From Echinostoma caproni (Eukaryota > Platyhelminthes > Trematoda > Plagiorchiida > Echinostomatidae): DNA of 64,000 bases. Where the stretch lies: the NCBI GenBank assembly GCA_900618425.1, contig UZAN01039937.1:1-64000 (forward strand). The letters are read 5' to 3'. Shown here piece by piece: positions 26,641 to 38,700 of this stretch (the first letter of the stretch is position 1; every line of letters begins with the position of its first letter). Position numbers and translations under genes: made by a program. The notes beneath the pieces are model-generated. The model was not told the origin of the DNA, ran no database searches, and was given only the letters and a program-made list of their open reading frames with translations.

Positions 26641-28858
26641 AGTTTTTGGGCAGAATCCCCAAATGCGAAGTCCCGCAACGCAACTAGAGTGCAGAGGAAC
26701 CATGCACTATTTTCCGACAGTAATATCTGTAATGTTCCGACCACGTACCACTTGGTCCGGCAGGATATATTATATTGTATATAGTCGGTCAAGAAACACT
26801 CCGGAGCATTCCTTCGGAAACTTCTGGCAACTTATGTGTTCCTTTGAAACCGTCGTTTATCTATGTGACGCAGTGCCTGTCGTATTAAATTTTTATCACT
26901 GCCAACGCTTTCTGGCTAACAATATTATGTTGTCAGAATTTGGAACAGCAACATCAGTATGTAAATCTTGAGTGCCTTTCGTTTCAAAGGTAACCAATAC
27001 AATATATATACAACTGCGCAGGACGAAGAAGGTGAGCAGACAAAACCGTGATCCATTAGAAAATGTACATGGGCATCCCTTATTCATCAAATGTACCTTA
27101 AGTACAATTAGATGGCATGCGTAGTTACGTATTTCCCTGAAATCACATTGAACATTAGGAAAGAGAAATTCTGTTCGGGGAATCGTAAAGATGTGATTAT
27201 CTTGGACGCTTTCGTCCGTCGGTAAGATGTCTTCCATCAATCTGTGTATCGCATAACTTTGAATTGGGTTTATTATCACCAATAACGTAAGATAACTTGT
27301 GGGCTCTGTAGAACGAACTTGTTCATTCTTGTTAAAAAGCTATTCAGTTTATATAACTACTTGCATCCGTTTGATGAGCATTATCCTGGATTGGGAAACG
27401 CGAGTGAAATCGGTGCACTGTTTATAAAATAAATCAAGTGAGTGTTGCTCGTTACAATGTGTCTACTCCGTTTATGCAATCTTCAGTCAAACGTGTATAC
27501 TTAGCCTCGTTTTTATCTCCGTCTTACCTTATCTTTTTCCACTACATCTAACATCGTTTGTCATCGCAAAAGTGTCACTTTTCTCGTCATTATACCTGCA
27601 ATTTACTTTTTTAGAGAACAGAAGATTATAAAAACCGAACAGTTCCATTAATCCATGTTTGTGATCCCATGAGCATAGCTTTCTGGAGAAGTATTCTACC
27701 ATTAGTTCCATATTGTTTCAAACTCCATGTTCATCTATCAATCCCGTAACAACTATTACCGCATACCTCCATGTCACAGATGTGACGCTAGTATTGAGTG
27801 AATGAAAGCATTCTAGCTTAATTTCGATATTGACATGCCCACCTGTGTATCAGTATTAGTAATTTGATAAATACATTTATAGATTTATGCTCAATCCCTG
27901 ATTTCTGGCGGTTTTTTATCCGTATTCCAAAGTAGCGTATTATATCCAAAACTTCCAGTCACTTTTGTCCACTTTCTCTAACCTCAGATGAAATTTAGCC
28001 CCCTAATTAGAAGTTTGTATTCCCTTGAACACTTGTCTTTCAATGTGGCTTTCAGTCTTTTCAGTAGGCCTTCACTTCAAACGGGTGATCTATTATCTTT
28101 GTGGTGATGTTGGTTAGTGCTATGTCTAATTGAAATATATAACCGTCTCTTGATTATTCTCTCTACGTTTATATATATGTAGCGGTGATCGCATTTTGGC
28201 GTGTGTTGCTTCACTAAATTGAGTTCATTGAACAAGACAGGACAGACTAGTGTGGTTTCGGTAAATTTGCATCAAGTGTCCGTACTATTTCAGGCGTCTC
28301 AACCAGAATAATAACAACCGTTAACAGGGATATTCATGATTCAAACAGAATAGTGGAAATCGGTTGTTCCTTCTGGCAAACGACAAGACCTTTGGCAATT
28401 ATAGTGCAATATAAAAGTCACTTCACTTTTCCAATTGTTTTGTGATTGATAGAACAGTGTAATGTGTGCACCAGCAGAGAACACGTTTACCATTAAACAG
28501 GTTAAAGTGATCCTGGTCCCCAAAAAAATGGTACACCTTTTGCATCAAAGCACCAAACATTTACTCGATCGTGGCTTATCAATAGGTTGATTTTAATTTG
28601 GTATATTATTTGGTACATTGGTTTTGTGAACAAATTAGGGTGTTGTGTAGTTTTCTTTCATAACTGGAATGAATAGGATGTATCACAAACCTACTCGCTT
28701 TTTACGCACACCATTTTATCACTTGAAAACTATTGTATGGACAGGAGAACCTAAACGATCCAACGGCGGATGCCAGTCAACCACCAATTCATTGATATGA
28801 CATAACATCATACGACGGTCCTAATTATAGTTTTCTCCTCAGTCGTAAGTTATTTATT
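26641..28858. other. No supported gene
   Basis: Nothing recognised beyond ordinary AT-rich sequence and chance open frames. Confidence 0.4.
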
Positions 28859-28876
28859 TACTCACATATGTGAGTA
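28859..28876. repeat. 18-bp perfect palindrome
   Basis: TACTCACATATGTGAGTA reads the same on both strands. It could bind a dimeric factor or be chance. Confidence 0.6.
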
Positions 28877-28937
28877 TTACGCAAAAGGAAGCGTTTGGTG
28901 GTTTCTTCCAATGGTCAAATATAAACAAGGCTTTTGC

Positions 28938-28952
28938 GAGAGAGAGAGAGAG
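28938..28952. repeat. (GA)n microsatellite
   Basis: Seven to eight GA units. Confidence 0.85.
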
Positions 28953-29024
28953 AATTAATGTGTTCGGTCAGAACAGCGTGTATTCAATAAATCGTTTCTC
29001 GAGAGAACGTTTACTGTATCCTTT

Positions 29025-29405
29025 TTAGCAATTCCTCCACCAATGACCCAGGTTGCCGCATAAAAAGCACACATTCTTGTTCGTTCGTGCTCCGTAGTTT
29101 GATTTCAGTGCCACCTTTTATTCTGTCAGCTTTCTCAGGGTTGCCATAGCATCTTTTATCGGCTATCAATTTGGGAATTCTTGACCCTGGAAAGCCACAA
29201 CTTTATTATCGGTCAGGTGCCTCAAGAATTCAGCCATGGCCATGGAAATTGACACTTTTTCCCGTAGATTGTCCAGCAGACTCTCCACAAAATGCTTCAG
29301 GAATAATTCCGAGCGAGGGGTCTCGTTCAAAGTTGGTGGCGCTCTTTCTCTTAGGACCAAAATAACTGAACATAAGAGATAAGACAAACACCCGCCTACG
29401 AACAA
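29025..29405 (-). pseudogene. Gag-like fragment with CCHC zinc knuckle (LTR retrotransposon)
   Basis: On the minus strand a 79-codon frame (29405-29166; includes ERAPPTLNETPRSELFLKHF, then VESLLDNLREKV and MAEFLRHLTDN) ends in two adjacent stops. After a further stop, in the same frame, 29069-29028 encodes CFLCGNLGHWWRNC, a perfect C-x2-C-x4-H-x4-C nucleocapsid knuckle, then a stop. Same-frame placement about 45 codons downstream is the usual order of a Ty3/gypsy- or BEL-type Gag: capsid-like helical part, linker, knuckle binding packaged RNA. No protease, polymerase or LTRs were found. Several stops mark it as dead. Confidence 0.58.
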
Positions 29406-29501
29406 AACAACTCTGACAAAACTAGAACGAGACTCAGAAATCGCTTTTCAAGCAATAGCCGAAGGTCACATCATAGACTATGAAAACGCAAAAAATACTC
29501 A

Positions 29502-29640
29502 CAATGCCACCTGACCCCATCTGACAATGGGAGTTAGTATGCCAGGCAACAAATCATTCAGCCGACCCCAGGAATTCACACACACGAAGAAATATCTGTT
29601 GACACGTGATCCNCCCTTCCTCTTAGTCATTTGATTGTAA
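29502..29640 (-). pseudogene. Upstream open segment in the Gag-like frame
   Basis: Minus-strand frame through RVNRYFFVCVNSWGRLNDLL and PGILTPIVRWGQVAL, with a stop at 29501-29499. It is in the same frame as the Gag-like fragment (offset divisible by three), so it may be its upstream part. Alternatively the FF-x-W-x-L pattern resembles the C-terminal end of some LINE ORFs. It runs into an ambiguous base at 29613. Unresolved. Confidence 0.3.
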
Positions 29641-29743
29641 CACCTGCCGTGTAAAAGGTTATCCACAGTAACCGAACCGTCAGCAATTCTCTACCAACAT
29701 CGCTGTGTTATGAACCTTATAACATTCACAATAAAACAACACC

Positions 29744-29769
29744 GAGTGCATCGATTCTTCGATGCACTC
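29744..29769. repeat. Perfect 11-bp stem, 4-nt loop hairpin
   Basis: GAGTGCATCGA, loop TTCT, TCGATGCACTC. Stem-loop of unusual perfection for its context. It is not followed by a T-run terminator and does not match the histone mRNA stem-loop (6-bp stem). Confidence 0.75.
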
Positions 29770-29991
29770 CTACCATCATTTGATCCTTACTTCTAATACG
29801 AATCTTTACACTATGTTTAGTGTACATGTTTGGCTGGGTGCGACATTTTCTTGACGAGTAGAACCGTACATAAATATGTCATTTTTACTTTCCAACTTGC
29901 CACACAGAGCAGAGAACATCGGTTTTAATATCTACCACTGTAGATTTGCAAGAAGTCAGATGTAGAATTATTGTGTCCATCTCGAAGACTA

Positions 29992-30305
29992 TATATATGT
30001 TGATCAAACTAGTACGAAGTAACTTTCACATGTATATTGATGGCTATGGATAAATTATATTTATTTCGGAATTTATCTCCCACTTCCAAATTCTTCGTTC
30101 TCTTTTATCGCCCTTTAGATGTGCGTGATTTTGGGTGTCGCGATAAAACTTGTAGCAGTGCGACAAGCATCGCCGTCCAAATGCATTCGTGGGAAGCATA
30201 GTTTTCACTAATGTGTAACTGGTTTTGAAAGGCTGAACGGTGCCTGAAAGTAAGTATTTGAAGAACATCAAAGACCCATTCAATGTGCCCGAGTTGTGTA
30301 CCATA
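29992..30305. mobile_element. Older partial copy of the Tc1/mariner-like element
   Basis: GTTGATCAAACTAGTAC at 29999 matches the terminal repeat of the neighbouring element (GTTGACCAAACTCGTGC). It is followed by ATGGCTATGGATAAATTATATTTATTT (element: ATGGTTATGAGTAAATTGTATTTATTT), AATGCATTCGTGGGAAG and a CATTCAATGT block, all in the same order as in 30403-31000, but with a deletion of about 250 bp. No right end could be assigned with confidence. Confidence 0.6.
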
Positions 30306-30402
30306 TTTTATTTCATTGAATACTCGTGAACGCTACTCACTTAGAAAGTCATTTTACAGTTGATAAATTAGTGAAGTATTGAAAGCACTGATGGTACATA
30401 TA

Positions 30403-31518
30403 CAGGTGTTGACCAAACTCGTGCAACACCACCCTCATTTTGGAAATTCATTTCAGCTGGCAATATCATACCTATATTTAGATGGTTATGAGTAAATTGT
30501 ATTTATTTTGACTTTATCTTCAACATCTACGTGACATAAGCCGTTATTGAACGCCCAATAAGGCATAGCGCGTATTGATTTTACCATCAAAGTCAAATCG
30601 CGTCGCCGGCCTATTTGGTGGTCAACGATTAATTTACCATCTTGCGAAAGCTGGTCTACTGAGCCAGTTTTCTAGTGAATTTCTATTAACTGTCAAAATA
30701 AGTTAATATCTATTCCTCCTAACGAGTTGGAAGGGCATTGATTATTGAGCGGGTTGTTGTTGGTTTTCTGCATATGCCAATTTGGACATAGCAAAATTTC
30801 TTGCACTGATAGGGAAGGTTACCGTCACTGAGAAAATGCATTCTTGGAAGTCATATTTTTCACAAATGAAAGGTGGTATATCACCTCGCTTTAGGTTAGC
30901 GGTAGAAAACGGTTAGACCTAAATAAAGATTTTTTTCACACTTATGCAGCTTCTGGAGGGGTCTAGTTCAATGTCAAATTCGTTCAATTACCGCGCAGCA
31001 GCCGGGATTTTAATTTAATCAAAAGCTTTTCCCTCTATTTTAAACAGGGATAAGTCAGTTACCTTGCCATTGGCCGCCTGTGGTAAGGGTGTCCGGCATA
31101 TTAAAGGAAACTTGCGAATTCTGTTTGGCAGTCAACTTGGTGGATTCCATGCTAAATCAATTACCTCTAGTGCTCAAAAATGAAGAAGGTCAAATGGAAT
31201 ATGAATGATATCAAAGTACAATACCTGCATAAAGTTTATGAGTCATTTTCGTAAACAAATCACAATTAGGTTCGCTACTGTGACTCTGTTATCTCACAGT
31301 TGATGCACCAGCAACCATCGTCGAAATCGCAAAATTGCACATTTTGATTGTATGTGGCCAATAGAAACGATGACATGAATGGGTATTATGTCAGATATGT
31401 TGCGTCTGATGTGGGGTAATATCCTACACAATCTCCTGAATGAGGTTGGAAAAACGAAGCATTGAGAGGAACAAATGTGGTAAAAATTAGTATATTGCAC
31501 GAGTTTGGTCAATATCTG
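30403..31518. mobile_element. Tc1/mariner-like DNA transposon remnant, TA-flanked
   Basis: The left end CAGGTGTTGACCAAACTCG and the reverse complement of the right end CAGATATTGACCAAACTCG begin 28-bp terminal inverted repeats (30403-30430 and 31491-31518) that share TTGACCAAACTCGTGCAA exactly and differ mostly by transitions. TA abuts both ends (30401-30402, 31519-31520), the target duplication of the Tc1/mariner superfamily, whose ends also commonly start CAG. At 1,116 bp it is slightly short for an autonomous element. No intact transposase frame exists; minus frame 31512-31294 is open but unrecognised. Confidence 0.72.
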
Positions 31519-31520
31519 TA

Positions 31521-32340
31521 TTTTGGATTTTATTTCTCACACGTTTCGAAAAACTACGTTTTATAGTGATATTCATGAACAGATTGAACAGAACATCAAA
31601 AGCTTCGAGTGCAGCTCAATCCTCCAGACTCATTATAGTGTCCTACACAGCTGTGCATAGACTGGAAGCATTTTATTAACTAATAATTCGTTACTGGCCG
31701 GAATAGACTATATCCCCTTGAGAACTGCAGTTTTTAACCGATTGAACAATCTGAAATTCTGTTAATTCACCTCGAACATGCGTGCACGAGTTTCAGTGGT
31801 CACAAAGCTCCACAACATTAGCAAGGAAGGTTAGGGCACTCATTTTTCGTTAACTCACGCTTTCACTTATTTGGTTGGTGGTTTGAGTGAAAAACCCACT
31901 GAGCACTTGCCTTAATTCTTCGCTTACTAAAACTTTACTTTTTCAGTACATTTTGTGCTGTACTACACTGTTGTTTCCTTTCAGGTTAAAACTTGTCGCA
32001 TTTCATAGTAATCGAAAACAAAGTAAGGACATTGTATTATCATATTTCACGTACATCTGAGTCCAGACTTACACATCACGGTACACCCATCATAATGACG
32101 AAGGAGAATGTTCATGATTTGTTTGTGAGCACAATACTGCCAGTTTACCTGAGTAAATCATACCAGGAGCTATTGGTCAGTCAAAGCTTGGCACTCTGGA
32201 GAACGAGGCGGTGTCTGAAAACAGAAAGAACCGGTGTGCCGTCCATCGGACCGAACGCGTTGTGTTCAGAACAAACGCCCAATGTGCCTAAAACACTTGA
32301 ATTTGACGTCTGCCACAACCAGGAACGTGTGTGATCCGTA
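31521..32340 (+). other. Strong acceptor context and long open frame, unassigned
   Basis: GTTGTTTCCTTTCAG ends at 31984, an excellent acceptor, with an AAA|GTAAGG donor at 32022; the enclosed 38 bases could be a micro-exon (LKLVAFHSNRKQ). A different plus frame stays open 31993-32334 (ends FDVCHNQERV), and the minus strand is open over 32181-32414. No domain is recognised in any of them. Confidence 0.25.
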
Positions 32341-34155
32341 GACCTCTTCTTGATCGATCGGGAAGCAGCGTTTTTATTCAGCTTTCTTAAGTGACTTCTC
32401 ATTGGGGCAGCCACCCAGTTATGGCAATGAATATCGGTTTATTTTGATCACCCTGGCCAAAAATCATCTTTGACAAGGGAAAGTAGTTAATAGGCATTCT
32501 TCGGTGGAAGCTTTGTGAGACGCTTGGTCCGATACGAGCATTTTGCTAGTTGCAAGGGAAGAATGAGCAATAGCAACGCGAAATATCCACTTTCGATCAC
32601 ACCGAGGCTTTTAAATATCTGTTTTGTGCAATGTGTCTGTTACAATTTCAATTCAATTCGACATTGTTTCATATTGTGATAAACATTTAAACAATAAAAG
32701 GTTACAGGTTGTAAACAGGCCGTTTGGTGAAGATATAAATATTAAACGTAATGTCTTCAGGTGAATGAAATGGATTTAGAAAATTGATGTACGCTGTTGA
32801 TCACTTTTTATGTGAACAATTACTCCGTAAACAAGTTCATAAACGGAGTTGGTTAGTTCAGTTTGAGGTTATCTAAACAAAATACTGATATATACCAATT
32901 TTCAACACATTCCCTATTGTTTCGTTCTTTTCTTCTCTCATTCTCAGTTGTGGTTTAAGAATCATGCCTCTGAAAAATAATACAGTTAGGCAAACCATTC
33001 GATTTGCTAGATCGGAGATTACTTGTCTGGAAAGACAATGAGTTAGACGAGGGTTTGAACTTCAAGGAAACAACTTGAATGACCTGCGCATTGAAATAAC
33101 CGTCCCCTCTGAGGACTGAAAAATTGTCGAAATTCCTTTCGGAGGCGATGCACAATCAAAAGTGTAAACATAAACCCAACCGTGTAGTGATTGAGCCGGG
33201 ATTAGTGATTTCGTCTGCATCAGTTATCCGAATGAATTTAAATTATGGATCCAACTTTTGCAAGTTAGCCACATCAATTGTGACTTGTGTTCCTCAAATC
33301 CTCCGTGGTCTAGCATAAGTCGACAACAATGTGACAATTAAATTCTCGATTCAAAATAGGACTATGGTAAGAGGGGTTATCAAGTTATGACCCTGTGAAC
33401 AAATAGATTTTGATCTAATCCTCTGATCGCAGGTGGACCATGTAAGCCCGGCGGGGGGGAGGGAGTTTGGTCGTTTCAGGATATGGCTAATCCACTATTC
33501 CTGACCTGACACAAACCGCTCATTTCACGATCCACAACAAACATTCCATACAGTAGAAAATGAACCGTCAGATAGAAATAGGTAGGACAGCTCATTTCCA
33601 GCTGTCACTGTCGTGGCTAAGTTGAAAAACCAAAAACCGAAGGACGAGGACTGTAAACAAGATCATTTGTTTGGCGTGAGAAGAGCAACGACACTGAAGA
33701 ACACAATTCAATAAAACTTATGTCGAATATTTATCATTCTACCTTTTCTATCAGTGAACCAAGGTAACTGAAGCCGTACTTTAATTCACATTTTGTGCCT
33801 CCCAATTAAACCTAATCAGTTGATCTGATCCGATCATTGGCCAGAGGATTGAAGAGCGACTGCCACTGGCAATAATTTTTGACCATATATCAGTTCACCT
33901 GGTTTGGTTGAGGGAGCATTAAAAAGTGGTTTATTTTTCTCAGCATTTCCTCAACGAGGTTCAATTTTTCCCAATACATCAGTTCATATAAGTTCATTTT
34001 CGAGTTCCCCAATCATTCTGCCGTCAATACGGAACACGGCCGAAGTGCTAGGTGCTCCGATCCCCACTCAAAACTGTGGAAATCAAAACAGATTCCCCAC
34101 ATCCTGAAGTTGTCGTGGTCAGATAACTTGACATTATCAGCCGTTTTTTATTGCA
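32341..34155. other. No supported gene
   Basis: Contains a G-run (CCCGGCGGGGGGGAGGGAG) near 33449-33467 and otherwise ordinary sequence. Confidence 0.4.
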
Positions 34156-34360
34156 AACCGTCGTCTGACGAAAAGCAGACGGGGTAAACCCCATAGTCAC
34201 GAGGACATGGTGTTCAGTCATGGGAATCGATAACCTAATCACCGGGACATGGAGTGGTGAACAACGTCAGACCCCAATAGGTTAGTCGTGGTATTGAACC
34301 GGACGATAAAAAGGCTGTCAACCATCCACAGCATTTTCGCGACAGACCCGATAGGATTCG
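34156..34360 (-). repeat. Dispersed repeat, copy 2
   Basis: Opposite-orientation homologue of 19735-19885. The minus-strand frames keep short coding-like pieces, including EHHVLVTMGFTPSAFRQTTV and, in another frame upstream, SNPIGSVAKMLWMVDSLF. A degenerate mobile-element coding region is likely; the family is unknown. Confidence 0.6.
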
Positions 34361-37300
34361 AGACTTTAAGTCCCAGGACTCTGAAAACCGAATACCCCAG
34401 ATGAATCACAGGTTCCCATGATCATGAGATTGACTCTCTCTCTCATCACCAACACACACAAACGCACACTCAGACTCTTACCTTTCTACTACAAGAACAG
34501 GTGCAATAGAAAAACATGTGAACATGTTATGCAGCTCAAATAGTTGTTCCCGGTGAACAGTTATAAAATCCATGCCATCTTATTCACTTGGGCTCGAATT
34601 CAGAACATGAGGTGTTAACAGTCTAATGTGTTCTATGCTCAGAAGTCTTCTTGCCGATATCACGTAATATGACATTCTTCTGAAAGCACTCTATTAATGG
34701 TATTTGCATTACCAAATAATATCACTGTCCCCAAATCCAGTCTCTACACAAACTCACATAAAAACAGTTAATGAGTGTACTATTCGTAGGTCCATTAAAG
34801 GATAACTGAAGTTTGTAACGGGAGAAACATAGACCTTCGCCATGTAATATTTGCCGCGGTCGTAGTTAGTCAATGGTAGAGAATAGAATGTCACAGCAGG
34901 ATGGTCATTTATAAGTAAAATGTCAAACTCACTACCTGGGTAATAATGAACTTGGGGTGTAACGTTTTGGGGACTATAGACGTATCACTTGCATAGTTGT
35001 CTGACCATTGGACTATCACCCAATTACGATCGATAAATATATCAGCTTTACGTTCCATCACCATGATGTAATTGTATTTGCTATAGGCTGGAACGGTGAA
35101 CGAAAGAGGGGCATCAGATAAAACGTTCTGCTTTACGAACAATGGAGCAGAAGATAATCAGACATTGTTCTTCTTGATAAGCACAGTCTATAGTGAAAGG
35201 TTTTATGCAACTTTGCACAGCGCACTTCCCAGCTAGCGACGCCGTTGCTGATGGTTAAGAAATTTGTTCAGTATCCTGTCTCACTAGCGCAACAATGTGG
35301 GTGTAAATTTACCCTTGATTCCGCGCTGAAGCGACCCCACTCAGACCATGGTAAGAGTAGAAAGGATGTGTAAAACAGTCCCAGGTACTTTGGCCCTTCA
35401 GTTTCGCTTTGATAGGAGGATCAGCTCAAAACGGAATGACCAAGTTGCGCAACCAGTCCAATCAACTTATTGTGATTTGATTAGCCCTTAGCACCCCAGG
35501 TTTGTCTTGAATCTTGACTCGCTGCTACCCCACTATTGTATGATTTGTGAATGGGGCTCAAAATGATTAACCAAAAAGGAGTTATTCGTTTCTATTTTCT
35601 GTTCAGTGAATATTGAGAATTTAAACGGCGAAAGTTTAGAATTAAAGACTTGCAAAAATGGCATGGACCTCACGCTTAGGCGTTCGTCTGAACTTGTTGA
35701 AGAACCTCAACGAGTACCGTATTTAGTTTCATTCTGAGTCACCTGGCTGATGGTCAATAGAGAGATTGAACTGGAATGTACTTTTGATGATCCATACTCG
35801 GTTTCCCTTTTATCGCTCCAAGGTACCCTAATTTTGCCGTTTAATACGGTACAAACTATCGCTATTCTGACTATATCCTTTGACTTAAGTACTCCAAACC
35901 GATTTGTCTGCACGTTTGAATAGCCCAGTTAAATAGAAGGTCAACTGGATCCAGATGTGAGCACATCAACGAGGTAGACATATGGTATTAGTTACTCTTT
36001 CCTGACCTATCTATTTATCTCGAACCATATCTGTATTCGTCTAATTCTTTCAAGGAGTCACGATCTTTCCTCTCGGACAAGTCAGCATTGAACTAACCAA
36101 CGATCGCAGCACCTGGACTGTGTTTGCACATACATGAACCTTTAAAGTTCCATTTTGGATCTGTCAAATTCACCGTCTTCTAATCATATCCGGATTGTTT
36201 GGTCTTGCTGAAAGTGATGAACAGCATGAAGTGCACGGAGCTGCATGAACTCACATAGATTCATGCAATCAATGGGTTGCACACACGTAGACAGTTCCTA
36301 ATCGGCAGTTGTGTAACGGAAAGAAAAAAATCTTTTTTAGAATCCGGTTAGTTGGTTAGGACACACGCCCCTTAACCGTCTTGCCCTTAAATTCTTCTGA
36401 GTAAAAGAACTGTATAAGACTCCCGGAGTTCAATTTGTGTTAGATTTACTGATCCTTTATGTACAAGCCGTGTACTGAGAGAAATACCCGCACTAGTTTG
36501 GGTAATTCCGAATCGTACCATTTTCTGCATGGACTTGTTTCATTTGTGCCCGAGCGCGTTTATTTTACCCCGACTGAGGACCACTAAACGCAATAGGTGT
36601 GTGGCTTGTAAAAACAAATTATCATTTACACCATAATTACTTCCTGGTGGATATACTGTGCTGATTAGAATAATTGTCTGAAAAATGTTTTAAAGCTTTT
36701 TGCCAGTTTTTGTGACTGCTTTACATCGAAAGAAAAACAAACCATCTTCTAATCTGCTCGCATTACTCTCGAGACTTCCGTGGAGATGATACCAGTTTAG
36801 GGTGTAAATCTGGACAACTCGAGTTACAAGAAAGCTGATAGTTTTTACCAATTGGTTCTATTGGCCTTTCAACAAAAAACTTTTTTTGTCCCAAATATTC
36901 CCCGCTGAACCACGCCCAAATGATTATCAGATAACAACTCTTGTTCATTCAGACAATCCTGTATCGTGGTAATTTAACCAGTCCCTTTTCCACAAACTAA
37001 GAAATTTACATATTTGATGAAAATAATCTATGGTTCATCAGATGATGTTCGAATGTGAAAAAAATGGCGACACTGGAATCACCCAAGTAATCTGTATAAG
37101 TGTTTCGTTTTTATGAGACTAACACCATAAAATGGTAATCCCAGTGTTAAAAAGTGTTTTTGAGGTGCGTGTAACTCAAACTAATTCCAAATCTTACAAG
37201 GAACTATTAGGGGGTTCAATTCGTTTGCGCGATTACTTCCCGAGGTACACAGGGAAGGAAAGCCTCAACTGAGGAGTCGTGGACGACAACGATAATGGCT

Positions 37301-38640
37301 ATACACTTGTGATCTTATGGAGTCCTTGTGGTATTAGCCATAGGAGCAATGAAAATAAGAACTCACAATTGCATCACAAACATACTACCGAACTGACTAA
37401 TGAGCCACCAGTCAAACAGTTCCATTTTCTGTGTGTAACATATTAGTCTGAAACTTTGCAAGATATGGTCAGGGTTGTATATTTTCTAATCGAATCTTGT
37501 GCTGATGTCAGTAAACTCCAATGCTCCTTGGAAAATGAGTTGTGCGCACAACATATACAGAAAAACTGGCTTGATCTAACCATCTGCCCTCTCCCTGGCT
37601 GGGCATATCTTGGGTTTGCGATACCCAGGTGCTTTTAAAACTTCTCACAGATGATGGCATCTAGCAACTCAGTTAGTGCTTGTTTTGCTCTGTATACATC
37701 GGATGTCCTCCCGTCAATCAAACGCAATTAAACTACGTCAACTATTACGAAAATAATCAAAGTCATAACGGACTTCAACTGTCTTGAGTCTTGCTAAATG
37801 TATGTAGACTTGGTTCCATTATTCAAACACCTCGGCTGATAATCACGTTATTACCTGCTTAATAGGAACGTTCACTGATAAGATAACCACCAGCCTCTTC
37901 CATTGCAAATGGTTTGCTTAAAAGGCATTGGTTCGGCTTAGATACCGCGTCCTCGGTCATTCTATCCAACAAAAATTAACTTTTTCAAAACTGATCGGAA
38001 CTCAGAGATAGAAGCATAGTTAGTGTACACAAAAAGGGGCATTCGATACCTCTGTGTTGCCTTGATAAAAGCCATGACAATTGTAAACATATTAACTGTA
38101 ATTTTATCAATTTGTTGGGAACATTTATGCTTTATCGTGTTTTGTATGCATCAAATGAGAAACAGTTAAATATATCCGGACACAAATTTTGCAACGTAAT
38201 CCTACTGTATTCCCTATTCCGGTTCATTACGAGAAAAGTTGTTTCTATTTGCAAATGATAGGTGTTTTATGGAATCCAACCCTTATTTACAGCTGGTGGA
38301 TTGGAATTGATCAGTAAGGAATGCGAAACTGGTGTTCTTATTAAGTGCTTCATAAACTGAAACTGTCTGTATTATCGCCGAGAACAATATTTATTGGTCA
38401 TTCACTTGTATTTCTCAAACGTTTGGTGGTTACCCTTCGAAGTAAATAATGAAATAATAAATAAACAGATTTTGAAGTGCCAAATCAAATCACACATTAG
38501 GTTGTACATAATTATCTGATACAAGCTAATATTTATCTTCAGTTTTGGTTAGTTATAACTGTTGTTCTTTTTTTTGAATGTTCCCTCCAGCGAGTACAGA
38601 ATGTGTAAGAAAGCGAAGCCACCATCGTTGTGGTGGCCAT
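34361..38640. other. No supported gene
   Basis: A CT/CA-rich tract at 34434-34472 and a GC-richer block at 35220-35540 stand out. The latter may be repeat-derived but no motif was recognised. Confidence 0.4.
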
Positions 38641-38700
38641 GATATTGATGGTGGTGATGGTGGTGGTGGTGGTGGTGGTGGTAGTCATGGTGTTTCTCCC
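38641..38700. repeat. (TGG)n microsatellite
   Basis: Roughly a dozen GGT units with a few GAT interruptions. The threonine-rich minus-strand frame over it is a product of the repeat. Confidence 0.93.

Noticed and set aside
29744..29769. Hairpin as a histone mRNA stem-loop
   Set aside because: Stem is 11 bp rather than 6, sequence does not match, and no histone frame is upstream.
35405..35435. Minus-strand CTGAT...GCGAAAC resembling a hammerhead
   Set aside because: The GA of CUGANGA is missing, so the catalytic core is not present.
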